Shown here: piece after piece, positions 45,797 to 54,587 of the stretch
Layout: every line of letters starts with the position of its first letter
Position numbering within the stretch: the first letter of the stretch is position 1
NCBI RefSeq assembly: GCF_002159085.1
Contig: NZ_LZRU01000035.1
Coordinates: 104,515 to 168,514, forward strand
DNA length: 64,000 nt
Direction: 5' to 3'
From: Thermobacillus sp. ZCTH02-B1
GTDB taxonomy: Bacteria > Bacillota > Bacilli > Paenibacillales > Paenibacillaceae
Notes under the pieces: generated by a model
Databases searched by the model: none
Told to the model about the DNA's origin: nothing
The model's input: only the letters and a program-made list of their open reading frames with translations
Made by a program: the position numbers and the translations under genes

Positions 45797-47137
45797 TCAC
45801 GTGTAGTTCACGGCTTCGATGCCCAGTTGCCCGCACAGTTCCATCAGTTCTTCGGCGATGTCGGCATACACCAGGGAATAGTGCGGCTCGAAGCCTTCCT
45901 TCATGAGCGCGTGCACGATCTCCGATACGTTGCCGGACAAGCGCACTTCGCCGGAAGTGCCGAAGAACGCCTGGGGACGGTCCAATACCTCTCCCTTCAT
46001 GATCAGCATCCGGTATCCCGCGTTCGTCTTCCCGAGCCTCGCGATGGTCACCGGTCCGGGCTTCAGGCCGAATTCCAGGGTGAAGCCGAGCTTGCGGTTC
46101 GGATGCACGCCGGCTCTCGCCCCCGTCGCCGGATTGGCCAGCGACCAGGCGCCCGCTCCGCAATGCCAGAAGGTGACGCTGTTCTCGGCTTCGTCCACGT
46201 GCACGAGGTCGCCCAGATACGGCGGCGATCCGCCGCTCAGCTCCCGCTGGATGTACATCGTGACGGCGCCGAGGATATCCGCCTCGCACGACGACACGAC
46301 GCCCTCTTCCGTGAACAGGGACAGCGTCGAGCAGGCGGCCGCGCCCAGTTCCGTGAAGAAATCCGGCCAGCAGCGGATCGCCGTCGCCCGGATGCCGAGC
46401 CGTGCGACATGGTCCTTGAGCGCCGCGGCAAATTGCGCGTAGCGGACGGTCGTTTCCGCTCCCGCGTCCAGACCGGTCACCCCGCTTGCGGCCGCCGCGA
46501 TCAACGGCAAGTACCGCTCTTCGGGCACATCCCGCGACTCGCGGAACAGCCGGTAGAGATCGAGGCGGTGCAGGCGGATGCCGAACCGGTTTCTCAGCTC
46601 CAGCTCATCCGCGCCGGAGAAGAAGAAGCCCGGAGGATGATCGCCGACCACGCCGACCGTGAGCCCGCGCAGCTTGCGCACCGTCTCGGCGGCCCTGAGC
46701 TTCACCCGCAAACGACGGCCCACGCGGGGTTCGTCCGGATTGCCGAGGATGAAGTCGTATTTCCGACCCATCATCCGGAGAGCGTTGCAGGTGCTGTTGC
46801 CGCCGGTGAGCGAATTCAGCCGGAGCCGGCCGCCGACGGACGGCTCGCGCACGGACCAGACGAGCACTTCGGCCGGGAAGTGTCCGGCAATGGCCGCGAT
46901 GAACTCCGCATCCGCGAACGTGAGGGACTGGTACACGACGAGATCGGGTTTCTCCCCCCGGATGCCGTCCATCCAGGCGGTGAGCTCCTCGACGGATGTC
47001 AGCACGGCGCCGGGGCTCAGCACCCGGTCGGCCATTCCCCTGAGCAGTTCTTCGGATTCCCGGAACAGGCGTTCCGCCGCTTCCATGTCGAACGTTTTTC
47101 TGCCGATGGGAAAATAGGCGATTGTGGCGGCAAACAT
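45797..47137 (-). CDS. L-arabinose/L-fucose isomerase-family sugar isomerase
   Basis: 446 residues. Features of the AraA/FucI superfamily are an N-terminal FxEPSVGG-type core, a TEEGVVSSCEADILGAVTM-like metal-site segment (about residue 295) and the C-terminal FWHCGAGAWSLAN motif (about 335). It interconverts an aldose and ketose using Mn. In this order it would turn sulfoquinovose into sulfofructose, a role played by SqvD-type isomerases elsewhere; whether it is orthologous to those needs a tree. GGGGTG precedes the ATG at 47137; the frame runs further upstream over the neighbouring gene. Confidence 0.82.
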   Translation of the reverse strand: MFAATIAYFPIGRKTFDMEAAERLFRESEELLRGMADRVLSPGAVLTSVEELTAWMDGIRGEKPDLVVYQSLTFADAEFIAAIAGHFPAEVLVWSVREPSVGGRLRLNSLTGGNSTCNALRMMGRKYDFILGNPDEPRVGRRLRVKLRAAETVRKLRGLTVGVVGDHPPGFFFSGADELELRNRFGIRLHRLDLYRLFRESRDVPEERYLPLIAAAASGVTGLDAGAETTVRYAQFAAALKDHVARLGIRATAIRCWPDFFTELGAAACSTLSLFTEEGVVSSCEADILGAVTMYIQRELSGGSPPYLGDLVHVDEAENSVTFWHCGAGAWSLANPATGARAGVHPNRKLGFTLEFGLKPGPVTIARLGKTNAGYRMLIMKGEVLDRPQAFFGTSGEVRLSGNVSEIVHALMKEGFEPHYSLVYADIAEELMELCGQLGIEAVNYT

Positions 47138-47150
47138 GGGGTCACCCCGT

Positions 47151-48026
47151 TCACACGAATTGTTCGAGATGCTTTTTGGCGAGGAGCAAACCTTTCTGCA
47201 CCTTCTCGTCCGTGCCGGTCCAGATCGGATCCTCATGTTCGATGCTGAGCACGCCGTCGTAACCGATTTCGTGCAGGGCGGTGACGAACTTGTTCCAGTC
47301 CACGTCCCCCTGTCCGGGAATGCGGTGGCGCCACCATTTCATCGTCAGCATCCCCTGATCCCGGAGCACGTTCGGCAGCACCTCCGTGTCCTTCGCCTGC
47401 GCCAGCACGATGCGCTCCCTGAAATCCAGCACCGCCTGCGCGCAGTCAATCCCCTGCCAGACGAGATGGGACGGGTCGATGTTCAGGCCGAACGCCTTCG
47501 AGGGCACCCGGGTGAACAGTTCCTTCCATAGAAAAGGCGACACGGCGATGTTGTACACCGGCGGCCAGAACTCGTACATCGGGCAGTTCTCGAAGGCCAG
47601 CGTCACGCCGAGCTTTTCCGCCATTTCCGCGATCCGCGGAAACTCCCGCTCGAACAGGTCCAGATTTTCCTCGATCGTCTTCATCGGGTCGCGGCCGGTG
47701 AACGTGGACACGACCCGGATCCCCGTGTTCGCCGCCGCCTTCAGCAGAATGCCGAGCGTTTCCCTTGCCCGCTCGCGCTCCGCCGGATCCGGCGACAGGT
47801 AGTTCAGCGCGCCGTACATGATGCCCGTGATCGGCATTTCGTACTTCTCCTGGAGGCGTGCGAACTCACCGGTGTTCCGGCCTTCGGCCAGTTCCTTCCA
47901 GTCGATGAACTTGTAGCGCGGCCCGCCATGCAGCTCGATGCCGTAAAATCCGTTCTCTTTCGCCCAGGCGAAGGTTCTCTCCAACTCCCAATGGTTGAAA
48001 CAGGAATGATAGAAGCCGATTTTCAT
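47151..48026 (-). CDS. Sugar phosphate isomerase/epimerase-like TIM barrel (AP_endonuc_2)
   Basis: 291 residues of the xylose-isomerase-like TIM barrel family, with metal ligands visible in FENCPMYE (about residue 147), NIDPSHLVWQG (about 187) and IEHED (about 267). Members include hydroxypyruvate isomerase, inosose dehydratase, ketose epimerases and enzymes that cleave 3-keto-glycosides. It is 16 bp downstream of a Gfo/Idh/MocA dehydrogenase gene, a pairing often seen in oxidative glycoside cleavage. GGAGGG precedes the ATG. Confidence 0.85.
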   Translation of the reverse strand: MKIGFYHSCFNHWELERTFAWAKENGFYGIELHGGPRYKFIDWKELAEGRNTGEFARLQEKYEMPITGIMYGALNYLSPDPAERERARETLGILLKAAANTGIRVVSTFTGRDPMKTIEENLDLFEREFPRIAEMAEKLGVTLAFENCPMYEFWPPVYNIAVSPFLWKELFTRVPSKAFGLNIDPSHLVWQGIDCAQAVLDFRERIVLAQAKDTEVLPNVLRDQGMLTMKWWRHRIPGQGDVDWNKFVTALHEIGYDGVLSIEHEDPIWTGTDEKVQKGLLLAKKHLEQFV

Positions 48027-48042
48027 GTCGTTCCCTCCGCTC

Positions 48043-49074
48043 TCAAGTCAGTTCCACGACTTTGCCCGTTTCGATCGACTCGAGCACCGCATGGGAGAGC
48101 CGCAGCATCTCCAGGCCCGTTTCAAATCCGTACGGCACCGGCTTGTTCTCGAGAATCGCCCGGGCGAACAGCTCCATCTCGATGCGGAACAGATCCCGCT
48201 GCTCCAACGGCACGCGCTCCTCACCGTCGCCCTCGAGGAGCACGATCTCCGTTCCGGCGTCGGCGCCGAAGGTGTTGAACTTGCCTTCCGCCCCGCCCTT
48301 CGGTCCGAAAATCCGGTCCGGACGCGGCCGCATCTTCGTGTCCTTCGCCAGACACCACGAGATCGTCATCGTGCCGATGTCGCCCGTGTCGTATTCCACC
48401 GTCACCACCGCGGTGTCGACGGCCAGCTCGCGGAAGTGGGCGATCTCCGGGCGCCCCTTGGCGTACACGCCGCCGCGGGCGTAAATCCGCACCGGTTTGG
48501 CCTCCAGGATCGTCTGCCACATCAACAGAAAGTGACAGAGCGTATCGACCACCGGGCCCTGGTTGCCGAATTTGTCGTGCATGATCCGCTTCGGCCGAAC
48601 TTCCTGGAGCAGGTCGGAGCTGATCACCATGGGGCGGCCGAATTTTCCTTCCCGCGCCCAGGTTTTGACGAGCTCCACACCGTGCGCCAGATTCCGCTGG
48701 AATCCGATGGCGAAGCGGACACCGGCCTTCTCCACCGCCTCCCGCATGCGGATGCCTTCCTCGATGGAACTGGCCAGCGGTTTCTCGCAGAAGACATGCT
48801 TGCCGTGCTCCGCCGCCAGAATCGTCGCCGGTGCATGCTCGACGAGCGGCAGTGCAACCGAGACGATGTCCACCCGCGGGTCCGCGATCGCTTCCCGGTA
48901 ATCCTGATAAATCGTCACGTGATCCAGATTCATCATGACGGCCGCTTCCCTGGCGGCTTGCGGGTTGAGATCGGTCACCGAGACCACTTCGTGGCCGGCC
49001 AGCGTCCAGCCGCGGATATGGTTTTTCCCCATGTCTCCGGCGCCCAGCACCGCCACCTTGAATGGTTTTTGCAC
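48043..49074 (-). CDS. Gfo/Idh/MocA-family oxidoreductase or NAD-dependent glycosidase
   Basis: 343 residues: Rossmann motif GAGDMGKNH (about residues 11-19), the EKP motif with the family lysine (about 98) and a DxxxH pair in VVDTLCHFL (about 180). Members are NAD(P)-dependent sugar dehydrogenases; some (GH109, and the NAD-dependent sulfoquinovosidases of GH188) are glycosidases. The frame extends to a GTG at 49086, but GGGAG is better spaced from the GTG at 49074. As the first gene after a strong promoter it may open the sulfo-sugar pathway by oxidative cleavage of a glycoside such as sulfoquinovosyl glycerol. Confidence 0.85.
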   Translation of the reverse strand: MQKPFKVAVLGAGDMGKNHIRGWTLAGHEVVSVTDLNPQAAREAAVMMNLDHVTIYQDYREAIADPRVDIVSVALPLVEHAPATILAAEHGKHVFCEKPLASSIEEGIRMREAVEKAGVRFAIGFQRNLAHGVELVKTWAREGKFGRPMVISSDLLQEVRPKRIMHDKFGNQGPVVDTLCHFLLMWQTILEAKPVRIYARGGVYAKGRPEIAHFRELAVDTAVVTVEYDTGDIGTMTISWCLAKDTKMRPRPDRIFGPKGGAEGKFNTFGADAGTEIVLLEGDGEERVPLEQRDLFRIEMELFARAILENKPVPYGFETGLEMLRLSHAVLESIETGKVVELT

Positions 49075-49101
49075 CTGAGGCCACACTCCCGTCGGATTAG
49101 G

Positions 49102-49152
49102 TCATGATGTTTCTTTTGTTATAATAATATCATCATGATCTTTTTTGGGCAA
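49102..49152 (-). promoter_or_regulatory. Promoter of the catabolic operon with two ATCATGA boxes
   Basis: Minus-strand TTGCCC (49147-49152) and TATTAT (49124-49129) are 17 bp apart. ATCATGAT (49132-49139) lies in the spacer and a second TCATGAT (plus-strand 49102-49108) lies just downstream of the start. The same boxes occur at the receptor promoter near 54.8 kb. Confidence 0.6.
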
Positions 49153-49198
49153 TGCCGATCATCATTGATCATTGCCGATCGGGCCGATCCATGACGAC

Positions 49199-50281
49199 TC
49201 AGATCCTTCTGACCAGAATGTCCGGACGTCTCATGACGCGTCCGCCCGCCTCCGCCTCCACCATCGGCCAGGCGCCGGTATGCGTCAAAATCTCGTTGCC
49301 GTCTTCCAGGACCAGCATCGTGTCCTCGGATTTCACTCCGGCAATCGACGGATTCCAGGCGTACAGCTGCCCGGGAGCCACCGTGAAGGACGCGCCGGGC
49401 GTCGCCAGCCGCTCCCGCGTGGCATAGCCGGTCAGACCTCCCTGATGATGGCAGTCGATCTCGTCCGGATACCCGGCTTCCCGATAGAAATCCCGCAGTT
49501 TGCCGTACAGCCCGGCAAGCGATTCCCCCGGCCGGGTCGCATCGATGATGCGGGCATCGATTTCCGCCACCGCCCGATGGCGGGCGCGCAAATCCTCCGG
49601 AACCGGGCCGAAGTGGACGAGCCGCGTGGCCGAGGCGATCAGCCCGTTCCTGCGGGCGCAGACGACCAGCATCGCGTACAGGCTCACCGCCTTCCCCGTC
49701 GGCAGCGGATGGCGCCGCTCCCACACCCGTTCATCGGCGGCGATCAGATTCACGACGGGTTCCAGTTCCCGCTCGTAGCAGTGATAGGCCAGCCGTCCGG
49801 CGATCTTGAATTCCGTGTCGCCGGGCCTGACGTCGAAAGCCGCCTGCTCGACGGCTTCGGCGGTCAGGCGCCCGAGCTCCTCCAGCGCCTTCTTCTCCGC
49901 CGCGCCGAAGGTCGTGCGCAGGGCGAAAAATTCCGCCTCCAGCTCCACGTCCGTCATGACCGCCGCATGCTCCAGATGGCGCGCCAGAACGTCTTGCAGT
50001 TGCTCCGGTTCATGCCAGGGCCACTGTTCGACGGCGTCGAAACATGCCCGGTCCGCTTCCCCGATCTCCTCCTCCACGAGGCGCCGGCTTTCGATGTTGT
50101 TCGAAATGAGCACGCATTTGTCCCGCGTGACGACGATTTGGCAGCAGGCCGCTTCCTGCAGCGGATTGACGTGGCTTCTGCCGCCGGTCAGCCATGAGAC
50201 GTTCTTCTGCAGGGTCAGCCGCACGGCATCCAGTTGCCGCCCGGCCAGCATATTCCGGATTCGCTCCAGTTTCGGCTTCAT
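49199..50281 (-). CDS. M24/creatinase-like pita-bread protein lacking metal ligands
   Basis: About 360 residues of the aminopeptidase P/creatinase fold. An N-terminal creatinase-like domain (residues 1-125) precedes the pita-bread domain. The two Asp metal ligands of true M24 peptidases are missing where ARRNGLIASATRLVHFG aligns, while the His in HHQGGLTG and the Glu in GVKSEDTMLV remain. It is therefore probably metal-free, like creatinase, and not a peptidase. Its task in a sulfo-sugar cluster is unknown. The start is uncertain: ATG 50281 is used; upstream GTGs at 50299 and 50311 are possible. Confidence 0.8.
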   Translation of the reverse strand: MKPKLERIRNMLAGRQLDAVRLTLQKNVSWLTGGRSHVNPLQEAACCQIVVTRDKCVLISNNIESRRLVEEEIGEADRACFDAVEQWPWHEPEQLQDVLARHLEHAAVMTDVELEAEFFALRTTFGAAEKKALEELGRLTAEAVEQAAFDVRPGDTEFKIAGRLAYHCYERELEPVVNLIAADERVWERRHPLPTGKAVSLYAMLVVCARRNGLIASATRLVHFGPVPEDLRARHRAVAEIDARIIDATRPGESLAGLYGKLRDFYREAGYPDEIDCHHQGGLTGYATRERLATPGASFTVAPGQLYAWNPSIAGVKSEDTMLVLEDGNEILTHTGAWPMVEAEAGGRVMRRPDILVRRI

Positions 50282-50359
50282 TCCGCCGCCGACGTCCACT
50301 GCCGCATGCACCTCCAGGTTTTCCGAATGCCGGATGTTGCCGGCATCGTTCCCACGGTT

Positions 50360-51106
50360 TCAGTCCCTGTAACGCTTGAGGTTGATTTTGTAGGAATATT
50401 TGTCGCTCCGGTATTTGGTTCGCGTGTATTCAATGGGCCTTCCGCGCTCGTCGCAGCTGACCCGGCGCCGTTCCAGCAGCGCCTCGCCGGGGCTGATGCC
50501 GAGCAGCTCCGCTTCCCACCGGGTCGCGTTGACCGCATGGATCGTCTCCTCCGCTTCCCGCAGCACGATGCCGTACTTTTCTTCCAGCACCTTGTAGAAG
50601 GCGACGGTGTTCAAATCCTCCCTCATCAAGAGCTTTCCGGTTTCCTCCGACCAGCAGCTCCGCTCGAAGGCGATCGGCACGCCGTCCGCCAGGCGGACGC
50701 GGTCGATGAAGAAGACCGTCGCATCCAGGTCCAGCCCGAGCAGCGAATTTTCGTAAAAGCAGTTTTTCTTGAATTCGCAGGAAATGAGACGCGCCGAATG
50801 CCGGTATCCCTTCTCCCCGATTTCTTCCGCGAACCCGGTCAGCCTGCCGAGCCGTTCCTCCACCCGGGAAGCCGTGACCACGGTTCCTTTGCCCTGCTTC
50901 TTCTGCAGCAGTCCCTGGTTGACCAGCTCCAGCACCGCTTCCCGTACCGTCGTCCGGCTCACCCCGTATTCCCGGATCAGCTCCTGTTCGGTGGGAATGA
51001 GCGTGCCGACGGGCCATTCGCCGCTGACGATCTTTCGCTTCAGGATTTCCTTCAGTTGATGGTACAGGGGCAGCGGGCTCGCCGGATCAATGCCGTTCGG
51101 ATTCAT
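50360..51106 (-). CDS. GntR-family regulator, HutC/UTRA subfamily (copy 1)
   Basis: 248 residues: winged helix-turn-helix (about 10-75, with IPTEQELIREYGVSRTTVREAV) and a UTRA ligand domain (about 92-240, with FERSCWSE and ALLERRRVSCDERGRPIEYTRT). UTRA domains bind sugars, sugar phosphates or related small molecules. It lies between the importer and the catabolic operon and is strongly similar to the regulator at 54995-55738; about two thirds of residues look identical by eye. AAGGAAGG precedes the ATG. Confidence 0.92.
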   Translation of the reverse strand: MNPNGIDPASPLPLYHQLKEILKRKIVSGEWPVGTLIPTEQELIREYGVSRTTVREAVLELVNQGLLQKKQGKGTVVTASRVEERLGRLTGFAEEIGEKGYRHSARLISCEFKKNCFYENSLLGLDLDATVFFIDRVRLADGVPIAFERSCWSEETGKLLMREDLNTVAFYKVLEEKYGIVLREAEETIHAVNATRWEAELLGISPGEALLERRRVSCDERGRPIEYTRTKYRSDKYSYKINLKRYRD

Positions 51107-51140
51107 TGCTCATCCTTCCTTGCGTCCGATGGCAGCCGGC

Positions 51141-52007
51141 TCAGCCCTTGAGGGACCCGCTGGTGAGTCCGGCAATGAACCAGCGCTGCAGGAACAAATA
51201 GGCCAGCACCATCGGCAGGGATACGGTCATCACGCCGGCGAACAGGATCGGAAAGTTCGACTCGTATTCGCCGCGGAACATCATGAGCGCCATCGTCAGC
51301 GTCTTCGCCTTCTCGCCCGTGAAGAGCAGCGGATACAGCAGGTCGTTCCATACGATCACGCACAGGAAAATGGCCGCCGACGCGATGGAAGGCATACTGA
51401 GCGGCACCGCCAATTTCGCGTACATCCACCATTCCGACGACCCGTCCATCGCCGCCGCCTCGAACAGTTCCCGCGGGATCGTCTTCATGAATCCCGTGAT
51501 GATGAACACGCTGATCGACAGCAGAATCGACACTTCGATCACGATCAGCCCGGGCAGCGAGTCGCGGAATTTCAGGTCCGGCAGCCAGGCGGCGGAGGCG
51601 AACCACGACTCCAGCTTCACGACCAGCCCGTACAGCGGGATGATGTTCACCTGCGCGGGAATCATCAGGCCCGCCGAGAACAGGCCGAACAGCAACGTTC
51701 CGATCCAGCCGCCGACGCGGACGATCGCGTACGACACCATCGTGCTGAACAGGATGACCAGCACGACCGTGCAGAACGTCAGCACCAGGCTGTTAACGAA
51801 ATAGCGGTGCAGCCCGTAGTCGACGAACAGGTCCCGGTAGTTGTCAAAGGTGGGCGGCGACGGCAGACGGAGCGGCTCCATCACATACTGCCGCATCGTT
51901 TTCAGCGACGCGGACACGACGGTCAGGAGCGGCACCAGAATGACGACGGTGAAGACGAACAGCGAGATGGTGCGAAGGTTGATCCATCGGCGAACGGTCC
52001 TGAACAT
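51141..52007 (-). CDS. Carbohydrate ABC transporter permease, MalG/AraQ family
   Basis: 288 residues, six membrane segments, EAA loop FEAAAMDGSSEWWMYAKLAV near residue 183. GGAAGGAGGG precedes the ATG at 52007; the frame runs further upstream. Probably imports sulfoquinovose or its glyceryl glycoside, judged only from the cluster. No ATPase gene is present. Confidence 0.92.
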   Translation of the reverse strand: MFRTVRRWINLRTISLFVFTVVILVPLLTVVSASLKTMRQYVMEPLRLPSPPTFDNYRDLFVDYGLHRYFVNSLVLTFCTVVLVILFSTMVSYAIVRVGGWIGTLLFGLFSAGLMIPAQVNIIPLYGLVVKLESWFASAAWLPDLKFRDSLPGLIVIEVSILLSISVFIITGFMKTIPRELFEAAAMDGSSEWWMYAKLAVPLSMPSIASAAIFLCVIVWNDLLYPLLFTGEKAKTLTMALMMFRGEYESNFPILFAGVMTVSLPMVLAYLFLQRWFIAGLTSGSLKG

Positions 52008-52026
52008 CGGATCCCTCCTTCCGTCA

Positions 52027-52896
52027 TTAGCCGGTGCGGTCGGTGCGCAGCAGCTTGAACTGGATGATGGTGATGGCCGCCACAAACACCAGGAAGAGCA
52101 TGGAGGCCGCCGACGCGTAGCCGAATTTGTAGGACTGGAACGCGAGCCGGTAAATGAAGGTGGCGATGATCTCGGTCGCGTTGTTCGGACCTCCCCGGGT
52201 CATGGCGAACACGAGATCGAAGGCCTTGAACGACTGGAGCGTCGTGTAGGCGATGACGATCGCCGCCGCCGGCGCGATGAGCGGCCAGGTGACGAGGCGG
52301 AACGTCTGGAACTTCGACGCCCCCTCGATCGCCGCCACCTCGAACAGATCCGCGGGGATGGCCTGCAGCCCGGCGATGAAGATGATCATGAGCTGGCCGG
52401 TATGCGCCCACACCTGGGCGAAGGCGACGCTGTAGATCGCGATGTCCGGGTCCGCCAGCCATCCCGGACCGTTTTGCACGCCGAACAGGCCGAGGATCGC
52501 CTTGATCATGCCGAAGTTGCTGTCGTACATCGCCGCCCAGATGAACGCGACCGACACGGAGGCGAGGATGGTCGGCAGGAAGTACAGTGTGCGCAGCGCA
52601 ATGTTCGCCTTCGTGTTCCGCACGAGGAACAGGGCGAAAACGAGGGACAGCGTGGTTTGCCCGATGACGACGAACAGCATGAATTTCAGGTTGTTGACGA
52701 CGGACTTGGCGAAGATGGTGTCGTACATCAGCAGGTTCCGGTAGTTGCGGAAGCCGACAAACTCGTAACCGGCGCTCAGCCCGTCCCAGTTGGTGAACGA
52801 AACGTACAACCCGTAGAACGCCGGATACAGGACAAAGATGCCGTACAGGATGAGCGCCGGGAGCACGAACAGGTAAATCCCTTTGGATGGTTTCAT
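52027..52896 (-). CDS. Carbohydrate ABC transporter permease, MalF/UgpA family
   Basis: 289 residues, six membrane segments, EAA loop FEVAAIEGASKFQTFR near residue 188. It pairs with the MalG-type permease 19 bp downstream and the receptor upstream. GGGGAG precedes the ATG. Confidence 0.92.
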   Translation of the reverse strand: MKPSKGIYLFVLPALILYGIFVLYPAFYGLYVSFTNWDGLSAGYEFVGFRNYRNLLMYDTIFAKSVVNNLKFMLFVVIGQTTLSLVFALFLVRNTKANIALRTLYFLPTILASVSVAFIWAAMYDSNFGMIKAILGLFGVQNGPGWLADPDIAIYSVAFAQVWAHTGQLMIIFIAGLQAIPADLFEVAAIEGASKFQTFRLVTWPLIAPAAAIVIAYTTLQSFKAFDLVFAMTRGGPNNATEIIATFIYRLAFQSYKFGYASAASMLFLVFVAAITIIQFKLLRTDRTG

Positions 52897-52922
52897 GGCT
52901 TACTCCCCGTTGCGAGAAAATG

Positions 52923-52962
52923 AAGGCGGCCAGGACGTGGCCTTATGCAACCTGACCGCCTT
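52923..52962 (-). other. Stem-loop between receptor and permease genes
   Basis: Minus-strand arms AAGGCGGTCAGG and CCTGGCCGCCTT pair over 12 bp with one G-T wobble around a 16-nt loop, followed by CATTTTC, 19 bp after the receptor stop. Confidence 0.65.
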
Positions 52963-52981
52963 GTGCGGACGAACCCCCGTT

Positions 52982-54295
52982 TTATTGTCTTCTGACCTGC
53001 TCGACGACTTGCTGCGCTTCGGCCGCGGCATCTTCCGGAGCCATGCCGGAGATGACGGCGCTGATCGCATTGGTGATCGCGTCCTCGATCTGCTTGTCGG
53101 GGATGGTCGAACGCGGCAGGAACCGGGTGTTCAGCTGCGTGAAATCGGTCTCGAACTGCAGCGACTTCGACGAGTACTCGAGCCCCTGAACGACGCCGAG
53201 CTGCCCCGTGTTGTTGGCGTAGTATTCCGCCGTCTCCTTCTCGGCGAGGAACTCCAGGAACTTCTCGGCCGCTTCCTTCTTCTTCGACTTCGTGTTGATC
53301 GCCAGCATGAAGGTCGTGTTGTGCACGCCCTCATACACGATTTGGCTTTCGTCTTCCACCGTGATCGGCGGCAGCAGGTCCAGCCGCATGTCGGGGTTCT
53401 GGCTGAGCGCCAGCGCGGCGTGGAACGAACCGGTGCCGAGCATGGCCGCCTGTTCGGTCACGAACAGCGTGACGGCCGCTTCGTAACCCGTGCCCAGGGA
53501 GTTCGGCTGGAAGTATTGGGACAGCTGCTGCCACTTGCGCAGGCTGTTCACGAACCATTCGTCCGTCAGCTTCGTCTCCCCGGTCAGAAGCTTCGGGAAC
53601 ATCTCTTCGTCGGTGTTCTCGTTCATCAGCATCGGGTTCATGAGCTGCCCCTGGCCGATGTCGGCGCCCGGGAAGGCGATCGGAATGTAACCGTTCTGCT
53701 TCAGCGTTTCCAGGACGTCGAGGTACTGGCTCCAGGTTCTCGGGCGCTGGAGGTTCAACTTTTCAAAAATGTCCACGTTGATCAGCGGCATGTTGTAGAC
53801 GAGATGGTACGGAAGCGCGTACTGCCTGCCGTCCTTGGCACCCTTCGTGATCAGGTTCGGAACGAACCGGTCCACCACCGGCTTGCCGGTCAGGTCTTCC
53901 ATCAGCCCGGCCCTGAGCATGGCTTCAAACTGGGATCCCGGAAAGACGGTGAACACGTCGCCGGTGGAGCCGTCGAGCAGCCTCTGCTGGGCGATGGACG
54001 TGTAGTCCGAAGACGGGAAGATGGTCTGGGTGACCTTGATGTTCGGGTTTTTCGCCTCGAAATCGGCGATGAGCTGGTCGAACACCTCCTTGTCTTCGGT
54101 GCGCCAATGCATGAAGCTGATCTCGACCGTTTCGTTCGAGCCGCCGCCTTCGCCGCCGGAGGACGTTTGTCCGGAGGAAGATCCGCCGGAATTGGACGAA
54201 TGTTGCGACGATTTGCTGCCGCCCCCGCAGGCCGACAGTACCAGCGCGAACGCCAGCAGCAGAAGCATCATCGTTTTTCCGCGGGTGTTGAACAC
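52982..54295 (-). CDS. Extracellular sugar-binding lipoprotein of the sulfo-sugar cluster
   Basis: 437 residues: signal peptide with lipobox (LSAC, Cys23), Ser/Gly-rich linker to about residue 55, and a CUT1 solute-binding domain. The start is a GTG at 54295: AAGG stands 8 bp before it, and the GTG at 54304 overlaps that ribosome site. It heads the importer genes behind a promoter with two ATCATGA boxes and two cre boxes. A receptor for sulfoquinovose or its glycerol glycoside is the inferred role. Confidence 0.9.
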   Translation of the reverse strand: MFNTRGKTMMLLLLAFALVLSACGGGSKSSQHSSNSGGSSSGQTSSGGEGGGSNETVEISFMHWRTEDKEVFDQLIADFEAKNPNIKVTQTIFPSSDYTSIAQQRLLDGSTGDVFTVFPGSQFEAMLRAGLMEDLTGKPVVDRFVPNLITKGAKDGRQYALPYHLVYNMPLINVDIFEKLNLQRPRTWSQYLDVLETLKQNGYIPIAFPGADIGQGQLMNPMLMNENTDEEMFPKLLTGETKLTDEWFVNSLRKWQQLSQYFQPNSLGTGYEAAVTLFVTEQAAMLGTGSFHAALALSQNPDMRLDLLPPITVEDESQIVYEGVHNTTFMLAINTKSKKKEAAEKFLEFLAEKETAEYYANNTGQLGVVQGLEYSSKSLQFETDFTQLNTRFLPRSTIPDKQIEDAITNAISAVISGMAPEDAAAEAQQVVEQVRRQ

Positions 54296-54587
54296 TTCAA
54301 CCACCTTCCGTTATCCTGATTGTGTTCGGAAATGTAAGTTGTCCCGGATCCGGTCAATACCGCCCGATCCGATCAAGACCGCCCTCGTTCGTCTGTCCTG
54401 GAAATCGCATGCCCGAAATGCCGCGTCCTCACCTCCCGATCAGGGTTTCCCGAACCGTCCCGTCCGACCCGCGTCGGCAGGACGGATGCCGTGCGGCAGG
54501 ATTGCGGAGCATGCGCATGCCGGTTTCCGGCCCCTTTCGGCCCGGAACGATGCCGGAAAGGCTCGCACCCGCGCGGCCGCATGATGA

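Noticed and set aside
42209..48026. Reading the upper genes as a plain L-fucose or tagatose pathway
   Set aside because: Possible for the isomerase, kinase and aldolase alone, but it does not explain the adjacent SuyAB-, ComC-, SlcC- and SuyZ-like genes.
49141..49185. GGCAATG/CATTGCC repeat as a terminator of the M24-like gene
   Set aside because: On the minus strand it is followed by A residues, not T, and the right arm overlaps the -35 box.
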